Shown piece after piece: positions 7,812-17,140 of a stretch of DNA of 38,084 nucleotides. Source of the DNA: Selenomonas sp. oral taxon 126 (GTDB lineage Bacteria > Bacillota > Negativicutes > Selenomonadales > Selenomonadaceae); assembly GCF_001683335.1 (NCBI RefSeq), contig NZ_CP016201.1, forward strand, positions 209,066-247,149, given 5' to 3'. The notes beneath the pieces were generated by a model. It had not been told where the DNA came from and ran no database searches. It saw only the letters and a program-made list of their open reading frames with translations. A program made the translations under genes and the position numbers. Each line of letters begins with the position of its first letter. Position 1 is the stretch's first letter.

Positions 7812-9219
7812 CCTTATTCCCCTCCTCTTGATCCCACTCTATCAGCACCATACCCGTCCCCATGAGAATCCATACAACAATCATCCCAAAAGAATCATGC
7901 ATTACCCCAAAGAAAAGAAATCCCAGTGTCGATACAAAAAAATTCTTAATCCTCAAACCTTCTGCCCTATCAACTATAGAACAGCTTCGAATTAGTTTAT
8001 AGCAAAGCCCCCCCCAAACAGAAATCCATAGCATCAGCCCCGGAGCTCCTGTTTCTCCTAAGAGACGCGCATATAAACCATGGCAAATAGGCCATACTCC
8101 GTTAACAAAACCGAAGGCTGTATTGCTAATCTCCTCGCTTTCATATGCCCAAGACGGCATAAATTCGTTCACCCCAAAAGCATATTGCCCTAGTCCAACA
8201 CCAGTAAACGGATGCTCCAAAAACATATTAATTGCTGCCATTTGTGATCCATAACGAGCTATTACAGATTCATCCTCTAGTTTAAATAACGAGAAAAAAA
8301 TCTGCAAGACATCTCCTTCAGCCCATGTGATCAGTTCCCGAAATCCTGCAATACCCACCACCTCTATCCCTACGAGCACCCCTATAATTAAAACGCTCAA
8401 AAAATAAGTAAAAAACTTTTTTTGAAACTGGATTTCAAAGCGATATAAATATAACATGAAAAAAAATTCAACAAGAATGATAACGAGAAGGCTTCGTGAA
8501 AAAGTTAAAACAAGGAGTACAATTAGATATAAACACCCAAACAGAAACCATAGTCGATGTCTCTTCAAAAACATTCCACCAAAAATCCACGGAAACATAA
8601 TGGAGGCAAAAAAGCCAAAGAAAGACGGCTCCATGCAAATGGAATGAAGCCTCATCTCAAAAGGATTAACTGAGGGGGCAGATCGAAAAAACCCGTCAAA
8701 AACAGCTAAAACTTCGTAAGAAATGGGAACCCCCACATAACGCAATATTTCAAAAACGGAATACGTACCTGCCAGAGTGAAGGAAAAAAAAATTGCACGC
8801 TCAAAATTTTCTAAAAGCCACTTTTTATCATTTTGCAAATTATCAAATAAATAGAGTAAAACGGCAGAAAAAAAGATAAATCCTATAAAAAGAGTAACGA
8901 AGCGCATTCCTCCTGAAACTCCACGAAAAGAATTCGAATATATATCAAAAGCATTTAGAAATCCACTCAACAATACCCACACCAAAAACGATAAAAACAA
9001 TTTAAAACACACATTTTTAGGTATATGGATTGGCTGTCGGATTATTATCTTTTCTCCGAGCCACAAAAAGATGCCAAAGAAAAGCGGGTAAAACGCCGCT
9101 TCTTCTGATAGTCCACGAAATATAGAAGAAAACACAGGTACGTTCAAAGCTGTGATTGGCATAAATACAATACTGAGGAATATTATTGTTCGGTGTAACT
9201 TTTTTATACTGATTTGCAT
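7771..9219 (-). CDS. wzy: Wzy-like O-antigen polymerase/ligase family membrane protein
   Basis: 482 residues, with about 11-12 hydrophobic segments and one long periplasmic loop. Family motifs are SICMEPSFFGFFASIMFPW in the first half, the FSRSLLVIILVEF helix, and EHPFTGVGLGQYAFG in the large loop. This is the O-antigen ligase/polymerase fold. In a Wzx/Wzy locus with a WbaP initiator and only one such protein, polymerase is the likely role. The coding strand has a run of 8 G (8008-8015) near the C-terminal WGGL. It is followed by the GT2 gene with a long overlap, and starts 15 bases after the GT4 stop. The symbol rests on context more than on sequence. Confidence 0.78.
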   Translation of the reverse strand: MQISIKKLHRTIIFLSIVFMPITALNVPVFSSIFRGLSEEAAFYPLFFGIFLWLGEKIIIRQPIHIPKNVCFKLFLSFLVWVLLSGFLNAFDIYSNSFRGVSGGMRFVTLFIGFIFFSAVLLYLFDNLQNDKKWLLENFERAIFFSFTLAGTYSVFEILRYVGVPISYEVLAVFDGFFRSAPSVNPFEMRLHSICMEPSFFGFFASIMFPWIFGGMFLKRHRLWFLFGCLYLIVLLVLTFSRSLLVIILVEFFFMLYLYRFEIQFQKKFFTYFLSVLIIGVLVGIEVVGIAGFRELITWAEGDVLQIFFSLFKLEDESVIARYGSQMAAINMFLEHPFTGVGLGQYAFGVNEFMPSWAYESEEISNTAFGFVNGVWPICHGLYARLLGETGAPGLMLWISVWGGLCYKLIRSCSIVDRAEGLRIKNFFVSTLGFLFFGVMHDSFGMIVVWILMGTGMVLIEWDQEEGNKDGDAYRVGNSGKL

Positions 9220-9234
9220 TTTTCGCGCACCACC

Positions 9235-10338
9235 TTATGAAATCTTATCAATAGCATTGTAAAAATCACGATATGCGGCTTCCCATGTATAGCGCGCTGC
9301 AATGAATTTTCCTTGTTTCACAAGTCGTTGTTGAAGCAACGGATCAGCAATTGTAGACATAGCATCGCAAATTTCCTCAATGTTTGTAGGGTCAACTAAA
9401 AGTGCCGAGCCATCTGTTGCAATTTCAGCCATAGAGGAACAGTTGCTTGTAATCACGGGTGTCCCATAAAGCATCGCCTCTATGATAGGAACACCAAACC
9501 CTTCATATAGTGACACAAAAACAAAAGCATGTGCGTGTTGATATAGAACAACTTTTTCATCATTGCTGATATATCCCAAAAAGGTTATTTTAGAACTAAG
9601 ACCACGATGTTTAATGTATTTTTTTATATACTCATAATTTTTTCCTTTCGGATTGCCTGCCAAAAAAAAATATATATCTTTATCTTGTAATATATATCTT
9701 TCAAATGCTTGTATAGCAGATATGACATTCTTATTATCTCGAAAATCACCTATATAGAAAAAATATCTTTTTTTTATAGCATGATATATTTCACTCCGAA
9801 TATCCCCCCCCCCCTCATAGGATTCCACACCATTATAAACAACAGAAACACGACTCTCTGGCACGCCTAAGATTCTAACAACATCTCTTTTTGTCGTTTC
9901 CGACACAGTGATAACAAGATCCGCTTCCTTAGCAGCACGTTCAAAAAAACTTCTCAAATACATTTTCATGAGAAATGTATAATTTTGTGGATAAAGATAC
10001 ACCATTAGATCATGTATCACAAAAACCCTTTTGCTTTTAAATAAAGTCTTAGGGGATAATCCATCACAAATATAGATCTCGGAACGTCCAAAAAAAAATT
10101 CAATTGGGAAAAAGTATGTCAAAAACCTTGCAAAACGAAAACTCGTATTCAAATAAGGCTCATAGGGAATTTTCTTCGCATATCGTTTTCTCAAGCTGGC
10201 ATATGATTCATATACAGATACACTAAAATTATATACATGATTTGAAATATATTTCTGTATAATATTTTCATAGTACAGGTGCACTCCTGTTTTTTTTTCG
10301 CGCAACACAAGGCTGCCTATCAAAAAGTTAATTTTCAT
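9235..10338 (-). CDS. Family 4 glycosyltransferase with an 11-G tract
   Basis: 367 residues from ATG 10338 (MKINFLIGSLV), a start that overlaps the previous stop by 11 bases; an in-frame ATG at 10359 would lie deeper in that gene. The GT-B C-terminal domain is clear: RYFFYIGDFRDNKN, ITFLGYISNDEKVVLYQHA, and the E-x7-E motif EGFGVPIIE near residues 279-287, followed by GTPVITSNCSSMAEI. The family uses a nucleotide sugar and retains anomeric configuration; mannosyltransferases are frequent among close types. Codons for GluGlyGlyGlyAsp near residue 176 contain 11 consecutive G on the coding strand. The frame is open in this sequence, so the gene is in the ON state. Confidence 0.87.
   Translation of the reverse strand: MKINFLIGSLVLREKKTGVHLYYENIIQKYISNHVYNFSVSVYESYASLRKRYAKKIPYEPYLNTSFRFARFLTYFFPIEFFFGRSEIYICDGLSPKTLFKSKRVFVIHDLMVYLYPQNYTFLMKMYLRSFFERAAKEADLVITVSETTKRDVVRILGVPESRVSVVYNGVESYEGGGDIRSEIYHAIKKRYFFYIGDFRDNKNVISAIQAFERYILQDKDIYFFLAGNPKGKNYEYIKKYIKHRGLSSKITFLGYISNDEKVVLYQHAHAFVFVSLYEGFGVPIIEAMLYGTPVITSNCSSMAEIATDGSALLVDPTNIEEICDAMSTIADPLLQQRLVKQGKFIAARYTWEAAYRDFYNAIDKIS
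9804..9814 (-). repeat. Homopolymeric tract, 11 G on the coding strand
   Basis: Eleven C on the plus strand read as G11 in the GT4 gene, in a stretch that is otherwise AT-rich. It lies about halfway through the gene, between the two GT-B domains. A gain or loss of one base would shift the frame. G runs of this length are known contingency loci in other bacteria; here the role is inferred. Confidence 0.9.
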
Positions 10339-11413
10339 ATTGATTCGCCACACATACATAAAGGTTATTCAAATTAGACCGCATGACATCTGCCGAAAAC
10401 TCGGTTTCATAGATATCACGAGCCGCACGTCCCATTTCAGCTAGAGACTCATTGTCCAGAGATAGCAACAGTTTTACTAGGTTCTCCTTCTCCAAGGAAA
10501 AGATATACCCATTCACACCATCTCGTACCAACTCCGGAAGTGCTCCGCGATCACTAACCAAAACTGGCTTATTATTACACATTGCCTCTACAGCAGTAAG
10601 GCCAAAGGCCTCCCATAGCGATGGCATAATCACTGCATCACAGGCAGAATAATATCGTCCTAAATCTTTATGAGGGATCCAACCTAAATATGTAACTCGA
10701 TCTGTGTTTTTATATGAATTCATCTTTCTATCAACAACAGGAGCACCTATGACATAAAGATGCACAAAAGAAAGTTGAACATCGGACATGATTTCTAAAA
10801 GCCAATCCAATCCTTTAGGACGATCAAAACGCCCCACAAACAACAGATTGATTTTACCCTTCTCCATACTATATGGTGTTGTATATGAAGACCAAGTATC
10901 ATCAACTCCACTGTAAATCCTAACCATTTTATGGGGCTTTAGTCCATACTTCAAAGCAGCTTGCTGCTCATAGTTAGATACATTAACAACACAATCAGTA
11001 ACAGAAAGAAGAATACGCTCTATCAATCCATAAACTATTTTATAAGGTTTTGCCGTATCTCTCAAAAAAGCCCATCCATGTGCATTATAAATAATCTTTA
11101 CATTACGTTTACTCAACAAATATGGTAACCGGACAAAAACCCCCGCCCATGTACTATGAACAAAAACTATATCTGGATTCAGATTAATAATAAACTCTCT
11201 AATATATTTGATTGCACTCCAAATATTATATAGGTTTCGTTCATAAGAATAGAAGAAAATTCTTTCATGTGGGATATTCCAGTTTTTCTCCGATTTCCCA
11301 TGAGCAAGTAACAAGTAGTGCTCAATATTATTCGAGGAATTACTCAGGATCGTATTTACATAAGTAGCCACTCCCCCTTGCATATATTCTCCGACGTGCA
11401 AAATTTTTAACAT
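10328..11413 (-). CDS. Family 4 glycosyltransferase
   Basis: 361 residues with a GT-B fold. The N terminus KILHVGEYMQGGVATYVN has the glycine-rich acceptor-domain start. The C-terminal domain has LLFVGRFDRPKGLDWLLEIM, YLGWIPHKDLGRYYSACDAV, and E-x7-E as EAFGLTAVE near residues 268-276, with PVLVSDRGALPELV after it. It resembles GalNAc/Glc-type transferases of capsule loci, but the donor is not readable. It starts 12 bases after the deacetylase stop and overlaps the second GT4 start. It would work in the cytoplasm, early in repeat-unit assembly, given its place near wbaP (inference). Confidence 0.88.
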   Translation of the reverse strand: MLKILHVGEYMQGGVATYVNTILSNSSNNIEHYLLLAHGKSEKNWNIPHERIFFYSYERNLYNIWSAIKYIREFIINLNPDIVFVHSTWAGVFVRLPYLLSKRNVKIIYNAHGWAFLRDTAKPYKIVYGLIERILLSVTDCVVNVSNYEQQAALKYGLKPHKMVRIYSGVDDTWSSYTTPYSMEKGKINLLFVGRFDRPKGLDWLLEIMSDVQLSFVHLYVIGAPVVDRKMNSYKNTDRVTYLGWIPHKDLGRYYSACDAVIMPSLWEAFGLTAVEAMCNNKPVLVSDRGALPELVRDGVNGYIFSLEKENLVKLLLSLDNESLAEMGRAARDIYETEFSADVMRSNLNNLYVCVANQYEN

Positions 11414-11425
11414 AGCAAAACTCTC

Positions 11426-12433
11426 TTAAGAAGAAAAAAATATTTCCATCCAACTTTGAAAAACCGCTCTATTCCAATTCCCAACATTCCAACGTGGAAT
11501 CTGAAGATTATCCACGTTTCCGACATGTATTTGTCCTGTATTGGTCGTGGCAGCCTTAGCATACCCAATATTCTTCAAGAGCTGAACAGTTTCTATAGAA
11601 AAATCAGTATTTTTTCCAAAAGGATATGTAAATAAATCGACAGAATGACCTATAATACCTTCTAATCTTTTTTTTGAATCGAAAAGTTCCCTTTCTTGAT
11701 CTTGAAGAGTTAGTGCAGACATTCTTGAATGAGTCTCTCCATGCGAACCAATCTCTACGTATAAAGAACTATCAAGAGAAAGAATCTCTTTTTCGTTTAA
11801 AATTCTATAATCATCTCTGCACTCCAGACAAGGTGACAGTTGTTCTTGCATGGTCAACATGATAGAAGAACGGTCCTTCACTGATAGACCTATCAACAGG
11901 TCATGAATGGTGTATATGGCATGTGCCACATCATTTTTCCGTTGTAGAGGTAACTCATATTCCCTCCCGTGAATCGACAGATATAGCTTCTGCTGTGCTG
12001 ATGTTCGATAAATAAGCATCCTTATAAAATCATTATCCCATAATTCCTTTTCTTTTCCAATTTCCTCCGTTGCCACAAAAAAAGTAGCAGGGCACTCGTA
12101 TTTTTCTAAAATTGGAAAAGCATACCGATAGTTATCAACATATCCATCGTCAAACGTAATACAAACAAACGGCTTATCCTCGCTTTTCCAAGGAGCGCCA
12201 AAAGAGAGAACGCGATATCTATTTACTAAAAAAGCCACCTGCGCTTCAAAGTTCTCGGGACTAACAATAGTTCCGTAAGGATCAAACTGATCGTGATTCA
12301 CACGATGATACATCAGTACTATCCCGTCTGGTCTATCCCAATAATTTTTTGCCTTTCTCAGTGGATGCCTCCAACGATGATATATCGGTAATAATTGAGG
12401 AAATTTGCCCTTCAATTGCTGTTTAAACACCAC
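11426..12433 (-). CDS. Polysaccharide deacetylase (NodB homology domain)
   Basis: 335 residues. The NodB domain has VLMYHRVN, then FVCITFDDGYVDNYRYAFPIL with the metal/catalytic Asp pair, ATFFVATEEIG, and IGSHGETHSRMSAL with the zinc-ligand His pair, and later DLFTYPFGKN. This is a carbohydrate esterase 4 arrangement: removal of an N-acetyl (or similar) group from a sugar. No signal peptide is seen, so it may act on the lipid-linked unit in the cytoplasm. Two adjacent GTG codons (12433 and 12430) follow AGGAGGGG; either could start. It is the first gene of the clearly AT-rich part, 53 bases after the wbaP stop. Confidence 0.87.
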   Translation of the reverse strand: MVFKQQLKGKFPQLLPIYHRWRHPLRKAKNYWDRPDGIVLMYHRVNHDQFDPYGTIVSPENFEAQVAFLVNRYRVLSFGAPWKSEDKPFVCITFDDGYVDNYRYAFPILEKYECPATFFVATEEIGKEKELWDNDFIRMLIYRTSAQQKLYLSIHGREYELPLQRKNDVAHAIYTIHDLLIGLSVKDRSSIMLTMQEQLSPCLECRDDYRILNEKEILSLDSSLYVEIGSHGETHSRMSALTLQDQERELFDSKKRLEGIIGHSVDLFTYPFGKNTDFSIETVQLLKNIGYAKAATTNTGQIHVGNVDNLQIPRWNVGNWNRAVFQSWMEIFFSS

Positions 12434-12486
12434 GCCCCTCCTCTTTTATGTTAAGTTTTCCTTATACCTAGGACTATTTATACACG

Positions 12487-13926
12487 TCAATACGCTCCTT
12501 TTCCTGTAAATACAATTTTTATGGTCTTAAACAAATACATCAAATCTAGCCAAATCGACCAATTTCGCACATACCATGTATCCATCGCGACGCGTCCTGC
12601 AAAGCTGACATCATTGCGACCGCTAGTCTGCCAAAAACCCGTAATGCCGGGCACGGTAAGGGTGATTGTGGAAAGGTATTCTCCAATATCCTTTTTTTCA
12701 CGCGGAAGATAGGGACGAGGTCCGACGAGGCTCATATCCCCTTTGATGACATTGAGTATCTGTGGAAGTTCGTCCAGGCTATATTTGCGAATCCATCTGC
12801 CAACCTTCGTCACACGCGGGTCGTAATCACGCAGTTTCGCAAAAGTATTCCACTCCTCTCGTGCCGCAGGATTCGCAACAAGATACTCCTCCAAAATCTC
12901 ACCGGAGTTCAAATACATGGAGCGAAATTTATAGCAGGTAAATATTTTTCCCCGTTTCCCGATCCGCTCGGCGTTGAAGAAAGCATTTCCCTGGGAGTCA
13001 AGTTTAATCCAAACAGCAATGACGAATAGAACTGGAAGAATAGGAACACATAGCAAGCCTCCAACGATAATATCGAAGAGTCTCTTGAACACTCGATTCC
13101 TGCGGCGCGCCAGATTGTTTCGGAGAGACAACATCATGATCTGCTCATTGAACAGCGTCTGAGCCTCAACATTATAAAGGGGAACGCCGATCAAATCCGG
13201 CACAAAAACAATATCTCTTACATAGGGCTGTATATCCTCCAAGAGTGTTTGCAGCTTTTCCTTCTCCATACCTGGCACTGTGACAATCACAGTATGAACA
13301 GCAGAATCACGTATGATCCTAGGGGCATTCTCCAATGTGCCCATGAGAAGAAAGCGCTGCGGCAAGCTCTCTGACAAGGGATCATCATCCAATATTCCGA
13401 CGACTTTGTAGCGATAGCCAAGGTCCTGGTCAAAGGAGCGAAGGACGAGCTCCGCTGTCTTTCCCGCGCCGATTAAAATAACGGGCTTCATCAGGGTATT
13501 GGTCGACTTCAGGATTTTCAAAATGACATAGCGCACGACATAGATGTTAAAGAGTGCTAGAACGCCGAACAGAATGACATAGAGCCGTGATGCGAGCATA
13601 CTTGCCTGCATAAAATAAAGTGCGAGGATACAGGTAATGAGGGCATATAGTACTGCATAGAAAATCTGCCGCACGGTCTCGAGGATTGGCTGCATTCTTG
13701 TATAGGTCTGCGTAATGGCAAGGAACGCGATAAAGACAAGCGGTATCCAAAAGAAAAGATAGGCATCGGGAACATGATAGGATGTTCCCATAAAAATCCC
13801 ATAGAGATCATGCAGACCAAATGCCATCTTCTCCGCGAGAAGAATGGCAAAATAGTCAAAAAAGATAAAAAGGAGGGGTATGCATATTCTGCGAATGCGC
13901 GCGGGAATCCGCGTTCTCGTTTGCAT
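12487..13926 (-). CDS. wbaP: Undecaprenyl-phosphate sugar phosphotransferase WbaP type
   Basis: 479 residues from ATG 13926, which has AAGGAGGGGAG just upstream; the longer frame 5' overlaps the wzz stop and is unlikely to be used. The N-terminal half holds four or five membrane segments and then a nucleotide-binding-like region ([14 protein letters not shown]). The C-terminal sugar-transferase domain has [58 protein letters not shown] and [15 protein letters not shown]. The protein ends in FTGKGAY, as the WbaP group does. It moves a hexose-1-phosphate, often galactose, onto undecaprenyl phosphate and so starts the repeat unit. Confidence 0.87.
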   Translation of the reverse strand: MQTRTRIPARIRRICIPLLFIFFDYFAILLAEKMAFGLHDLYGIFMGTSYHVPDAYLFFWIPLVFIAFLAITQTYTRMQPILETVRQIFYAVLYALITCILALYFMQASMLASRLYVILFGVLALFNIYVVRYVILKILKSTNTLMKPVILIGAGKTAELVLRSFDQDLGYRYKVVGILDDDPLSESLPQRFLLMGTLENAPRIIRDSAVHTVIVTVPGMEKEKLQTLLEDIQPYVRDIVFVPDLIGVPLYNVEAQTLFNEQIMMLSLRNNLARRRNRVFKRLFDIIVGGLLCVPILPVLFVIAVWIKLDSQGNAFFNAERIGKRGKIFTCYKFRSMYLNSGEILEEYLVANPAAREEWNTFAKLRDYDPRVTKVGRWIRKYSLDELPQILNVIKGDMSLVGPRPYLPREKKDIGEYLSTITLTVPGITGFWQTSGRNDVSFAGRVAMDTWYVRNWSIWLDLMYLFKTIKIVFTGKGAY

Positions 13927-13951
13927 GAATATGCTCCCCTCCTTTTCTGTA

Positions 13952-15298
13952 TTATGCTTCACGTCGATAGACAAGCAGACTGTAGCCCATGGCGAGAATG
14001 ACACCGATGGCAAAGCCGATCGCCGTAATCAGCATCTTACGCGGTGCGACGGGTTTTTCAACATCCGGCAGATTCGCTGGATCAATGATCTGAATATCCA
14101 TACTCTCCATCGCTGCTTGAATCTTGTTTTGCTCATACTGTTTGACGAGATTCAAGTATACTTCATTTTTAACTTTCGAATCGCGGCTAAGGCGCATATA
14201 CTCCATCACATCATCAGGGAATGTGCCAAGCTCTTCTTCCTTCTTCGCCTGCTGTTCTTTCAGAGCACTCTCACTCGCTGTGGCAACGGCAAGATTGACT
14301 GCAGCGAGTGCACCCTTGCTGAGGAGCTGGGACTGTGTTGGATTCAATGTCGTCGCATTGGACTCAACTGTCGCGAGCACCTCTGCATCAAGGCTGCTCT
14401 GCAGCTGTTCGAGCTCCTTACGCGCCTGCTGAACACTCGGATGAAGTTCCGTATACTTCTGCTCAAGTCCGACAAGCTCGACACGCTTGGCAACGATCTG
14501 GTCGCGAATCTTTTGCACGGTTGTATTGTCAGAGATACTATACGCCCTGCTCGCGGATTTCTGCTCGCCAAGCTTTTCGTTTGCCGCATCGAGGGATGCC
14601 TGCGCTGATTTTGCTTCCACCACGACTTCACTGATTGCCTTATCAAAGGCTGCCATCTGTTCAATCGCAGCCTTTGCCTGATCGTCTGGACTATAGACTT
14701 TGTGCTCACGACTGAACGCCGCAAGCTTCGCCTCCGCCTCCTCAGCTTCCTTCTTCGTCCCACTGATACGGTCATCGAGGAACTGCATCAGCAAAGACTG
14801 CGTTTGTTGATTCATGTCCGTCTGCATGAGGAGGAAGTTATCTACCACAGCTTGTGAGATACGCTGTGCTTCCTCAGGTGTATCACCAAGTGCAGTGACC
14901 TCAATGAGATTTGTCCCTTTTGTGTTTTTTATATCCAGATATTTCTTAGCAAATTTTTTTGTATCCGGACGTTCATCTGAATCAAAGTCCAAGCTGTCAA
15001 TAATTGGTTCCAGAACAGTACGGGACTTCATCAACTCCATGTAGTTCATCGTTGGCGAGGGAACACTCCCTCCGCCAATGCCAAGTGCCGCCATTGCGGC
15101 AGCTGCGCCTGAAACATCAACTTTTGTAGCTGTTCTGGTCTGAACGAGGGTTGTGGACTCATACTGTTTCGGCAGAATAAGCGAAATCACAAGAGCAACA
15201 AGGGTACAGGCTCCCACAATCCCAAAGATAACCGCCTTATGGTCGCCCATTACGCGAAACAGGCGAGAGAGGTCAATCGTGTCTTCATTGTGTTCCAT
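13952..15298 (-). CDS. wzz: Wzz-type chain-length determinant / polysaccharide co-polymerase
   Basis: 448 residues. The N terminus has DTIDLSRLFRVMGDH, then one membrane segment (IFGIVGACTLVALVISLIL) and the Wzz start PKQYESTTLVQT. A long alpha-helical coiled-coil periplasmic part runs from about residue 170 to 370, and the second membrane helix (ITAIGFAIGVILAMGYSLLV) is followed by only a few residues. The Pro-rich VEKPVAPRKM before the last helix is typical. No tyrosine-kinase domain follows, so it is not a Wzc fusion, and no separate kinase or phosphatase is in the window. It sets polymer length together with Wzy and contacts the exporter. GGGAGAGGA stands before the ATG. Confidence 0.87.
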   Translation of the reverse strand: MEHNEDTIDLSRLFRVMGDHKAVIFGIVGACTLVALVISLILPKQYESTTLVQTRTATKVDVSGAAAAMAALGIGGGSVPSPTMNYMELMKSRTVLEPIIDSLDFDSDERPDTKKFAKKYLDIKNTKGTNLIEVTALGDTPEEAQRISQAVVDNFLLMQTDMNQQTQSLLMQFLDDRISGTKKEAEEAEAKLAAFSREHKVYSPDDQAKAAIEQMAAFDKAISEVVVEAKSAQASLDAANEKLGEQKSASRAYSISDNTTVQKIRDQIVAKRVELVGLEQKYTELHPSVQQARKELEQLQSSLDAEVLATVESNATTLNPTQSQLLSKGALAAVNLAVATASESALKEQQAKKEEELGTFPDDVMEYMRLSRDSKVKNEVYLNLVKQYEQNKIQAAMESMDIQIIDPANLPDVEKPVAPRKMLITAIGFAIGVILAMGYSLLVYRREA

Positions 15299-15314
15299 GA
15301 TCTATTCCTCTCCC

Positions 15315-16097
15315 TCAGTCTGTCAACGCCTTATACGTCGCCCATACATTGATATACGGCAGGATATCCTCATTAAATTTGATCCCATTAGAGCGCGGTA
15401 CGTATACAATGTCGCCATCCTGCAGGGCAACATTCTGTGTGAGATCATGTTTCTTGATATAGTCCTTGATATTGATCTGTTTATAGTACATGGTATCGCC
15501 AGCGACACGGAGCACCTGCACCTTTGTACTGCGTCCGCGCTTTGTAATGCCACCCGCCGAAGAGATTGCTGCATAGGCGTTCAATGTGTCTACCTTCAGC
15601 TCATGGATTCCTGGTTCCTGAACCTCCCCCATGACGTAAATCTTACGTTCACCATAGGCCTTGACGAGGATTGACAAATCCGGAAAGCGCAGATAGCGAC
15701 GCAGTCTCTCGGAAACAACTTCTTTGGCCTCATCCAGTGTGAGTCCGGCAAGTTTGACTGAACCGGCATAGGGGAGCTGCACATAGCCATCGGGGCCGAT
15801 CACAACATCATTCAGCCCATTGATCTTTGCAGAATCGTTCGACTCAAACGTAGAAAATCCCACAATCTGGATGTCAAGCACATCATATTTCGTCAAACGA
15901 TAGGTATCGAGGAGACGATCCCCCTTCAGAGTTGCCGTCTGAAAGTCGCCGCCCTCGACGACCCGATAAGGCATATCGCTCGACACATCCATTTTTTCAG
16001 AGGAGTCCACCGCCGCATACGCAGACGGCGCCATAATTCCGACGTAGCCGGCAAATGTAACCGCACCAATAGCCGCAAGACTTTTCTTCCATATCAT
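15315..16097 (-). CDS. wza: Wza-type polysaccharide export protein (poly-export/SLBB)
   Basis: 260 residues. A Sec signal is seen: MIWKKS, a hydrophobic stretch, and a probable cleavage after SAYA. The export domain has YRLTKYDVLDIQIVGF, VIGPDGYVQLPYAGSVKLAGLT and EVVSERLRRYLRFPDLSILV. One SLBB domain follows (KIYVMGEVQEPGIHEL, YAAISSAGGITKRGRSTKVQVLR), then LQDGDIVYVP. The protein is shorter than E. coli Wza and has no lipobox Cys, so it is not a lipoprotein. The mode of outer-membrane insertion is therefore unclear. First gene after the strong promoter and head of the locus; AAAGGAG lies upstream of the ATG. Confidence 0.87.
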   Translation of the reverse strand: MIWKKSLAAIGAVTFAGYVGIMAPSAYAAVDSSEKMDVSSDMPYRVVEGGDFQTATLKGDRLLDTYRLTKYDVLDIQIVGFSTFESNDSAKINGLNDVVIGPDGYVQLPYAGSVKLAGLTLDEAKEVVSERLRRYLRFPDLSILVKAYGERKIYVMGEVQEPGIHELKVDTLNAYAAISSAGGITKRGRSTKVQVLRVAGDTMYYKQINIKDYIKKHDLTQNVALQDGDIVYVPRSNGIKFNEDILPYINVWATYKALTD

Positions 16098-16135
16098 TTC
16101 AGACGGACTCCTTTACAAATTATAACTTAGTCCCA

Positions 16136-16163
16136 ATTATACAAAATCCATAGGGAATGTCAA
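16136..16163 (-). promoter_or_regulatory. Strong sigma-70-type promoter of the polysaccharide operon
   Basis: On the minus strand TTGACA (16158-16163), a 16-base spacer and TATAAT (16136-16141) match both consensus hexamers exactly. It stands about 40 bases before the wza start. No other comparably good promoter is seen within the locus, where gaps are short or genes overlap, so it may drive the whole 16-kb unit. Confidence 0.8.
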
Positions 16164-16176
16164 GGCAACTCCTGCC

Positions 16177-17118
16177 TCAGAAGAATTCCAAGGTCTTCAA
16201 GAGGAATACCCATCCAAAGATGGTAAAGCAGGAGAGTGCACTGCTGTAAACGACACAGTTACCCGCGAGTTCGGCATCCGCCTGCATCTGCTGTGCCATG
16301 GCGAAGCTGGCGACGGCGCAGGGTGTGGCAAACACGGCAATGAGCGTCACGAGCTCGACACCGCGAAAGCCAAGGATGATCGCAAGCGAAAGCACGATGG
16401 CAGGCACAATGATGAGCCGCGAGGCGACCGAGAAGATGAGCTGACGCAGATGTGCGTGATAGCTTCCACCGTGAAAGGATGCACCGAGAATGATGAGTGC
16501 AACGGGCGTGGTCGCCGCCGCGATCTGCGCGACGGGCTTCAGCACAGGCGCAGGGATCGGCAGCTCTACGAGGCGGCACAGAGCCCCCGTAATCGCTCCC
16601 AAGATCATGGGATTCATGAGAACGCTGCGCAGGATCGGCAGGAGGTCAAATCGTCCGCCGCGAAAGGTCTCAAGTACGAGCACACCGAGTATATTGTAGA
16701 TGGGAACGATGACTGCAATCATCATGGTTGGAATCGCAATCGCCGCATCACCAAAGATGTTGCTGACAAGCGGAATGCCCATGAGGACGTAATTGCCGCG
16801 AAAGGCCGCCTGGATCATCGGACCGCGCCGCGCATTGTCCGGCTCAATGCGGCAGACAATACCAGTAAATACGAGTGCCGTGAGCAGCACACCCGCCGCA
16901 CCAAAGAGCATGAGCGTGGGTTGGAATGCCGTCCCCGGATCGGAGATGTAGATGTTGTAGAACATCATAAAGAAGAAGAACACGCGGAACACCATGCGGT
17001 TCATGTGCAGCAGTTCTTCTTCCGAGAGCAGGCGCGAGCGTTTGACGAATACGCCGACCGCCATCAGACAGAACAGGGGCACGACGCCGCCGAGTGCGAC
17101 AAAAAAGTTGCTAAGCAC
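16177..17118 (-). CDS. AEC family transporter (auxin efflux carrier / malate permease type)
   Basis: 313 residues from GTG 17118, which follows GGGGAGGC by about 6 bases. The longer open frame upstream covers the promoter and is not real. About ten membrane helices are seen in two halves. Family landmarks are VVPLFCLMAVGVFVKR at the start, FRGNYVLMGIPLVSNIFG in the first half, and TPVALIILGASF and FATPCAVASFAMAQQM in the second. AEC carriers move organic acids, amino acids or related anions across the inner membrane; the substrate cannot be told. It is transcribed on its own promoter, away from the toxin-antitoxin pair. No terminator is seen between it and the wza promoter downstream. Confidence 0.85.
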   Translation of the reverse strand: MLSNFFVALGGVVPLFCLMAVGVFVKRSRLLSEEELLHMNRMVFRVFFFFMMFYNIYISDPGTAFQPTLMLFGAAGVLLTALVFTGIVCRIEPDNARRGPMIQAAFRGNYVLMGIPLVSNIFGDAAIAIPTMMIAVIVPIYNILGVLVLETFRGGRFDLLPILRSVLMNPMILGAITGALCRLVELPIPAPVLKPVAQIAAATTPVALIILGASFHGGSYHAHLRQLIFSVASRLIIVPAIVLSLAIILGFRGVELVTLIAVFATPCAVASFAMAQQMQADAELAGNCVVYSSALSCFTIFGWVFLLKTLEFF

Positions 17119-17140
17119 AAAAAAGCCTCCCCACCCATTC

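Noticed and set aside
8008-8015. G8 run in the polymerase gene as a second phase-variation tract
   Set aside because: Eight bases is borderline and can arise by chance from Trp-Gly-Gly codons; G7 runs occur elsewhere in the locus. Only the G11 run stands out.
16098-16176. Riboswitch or ops/JUMPStart-like element before wza
   Set aside because: The leader is only about 40 bases long and contains no GGCGGTAG-type word and no stable fold.
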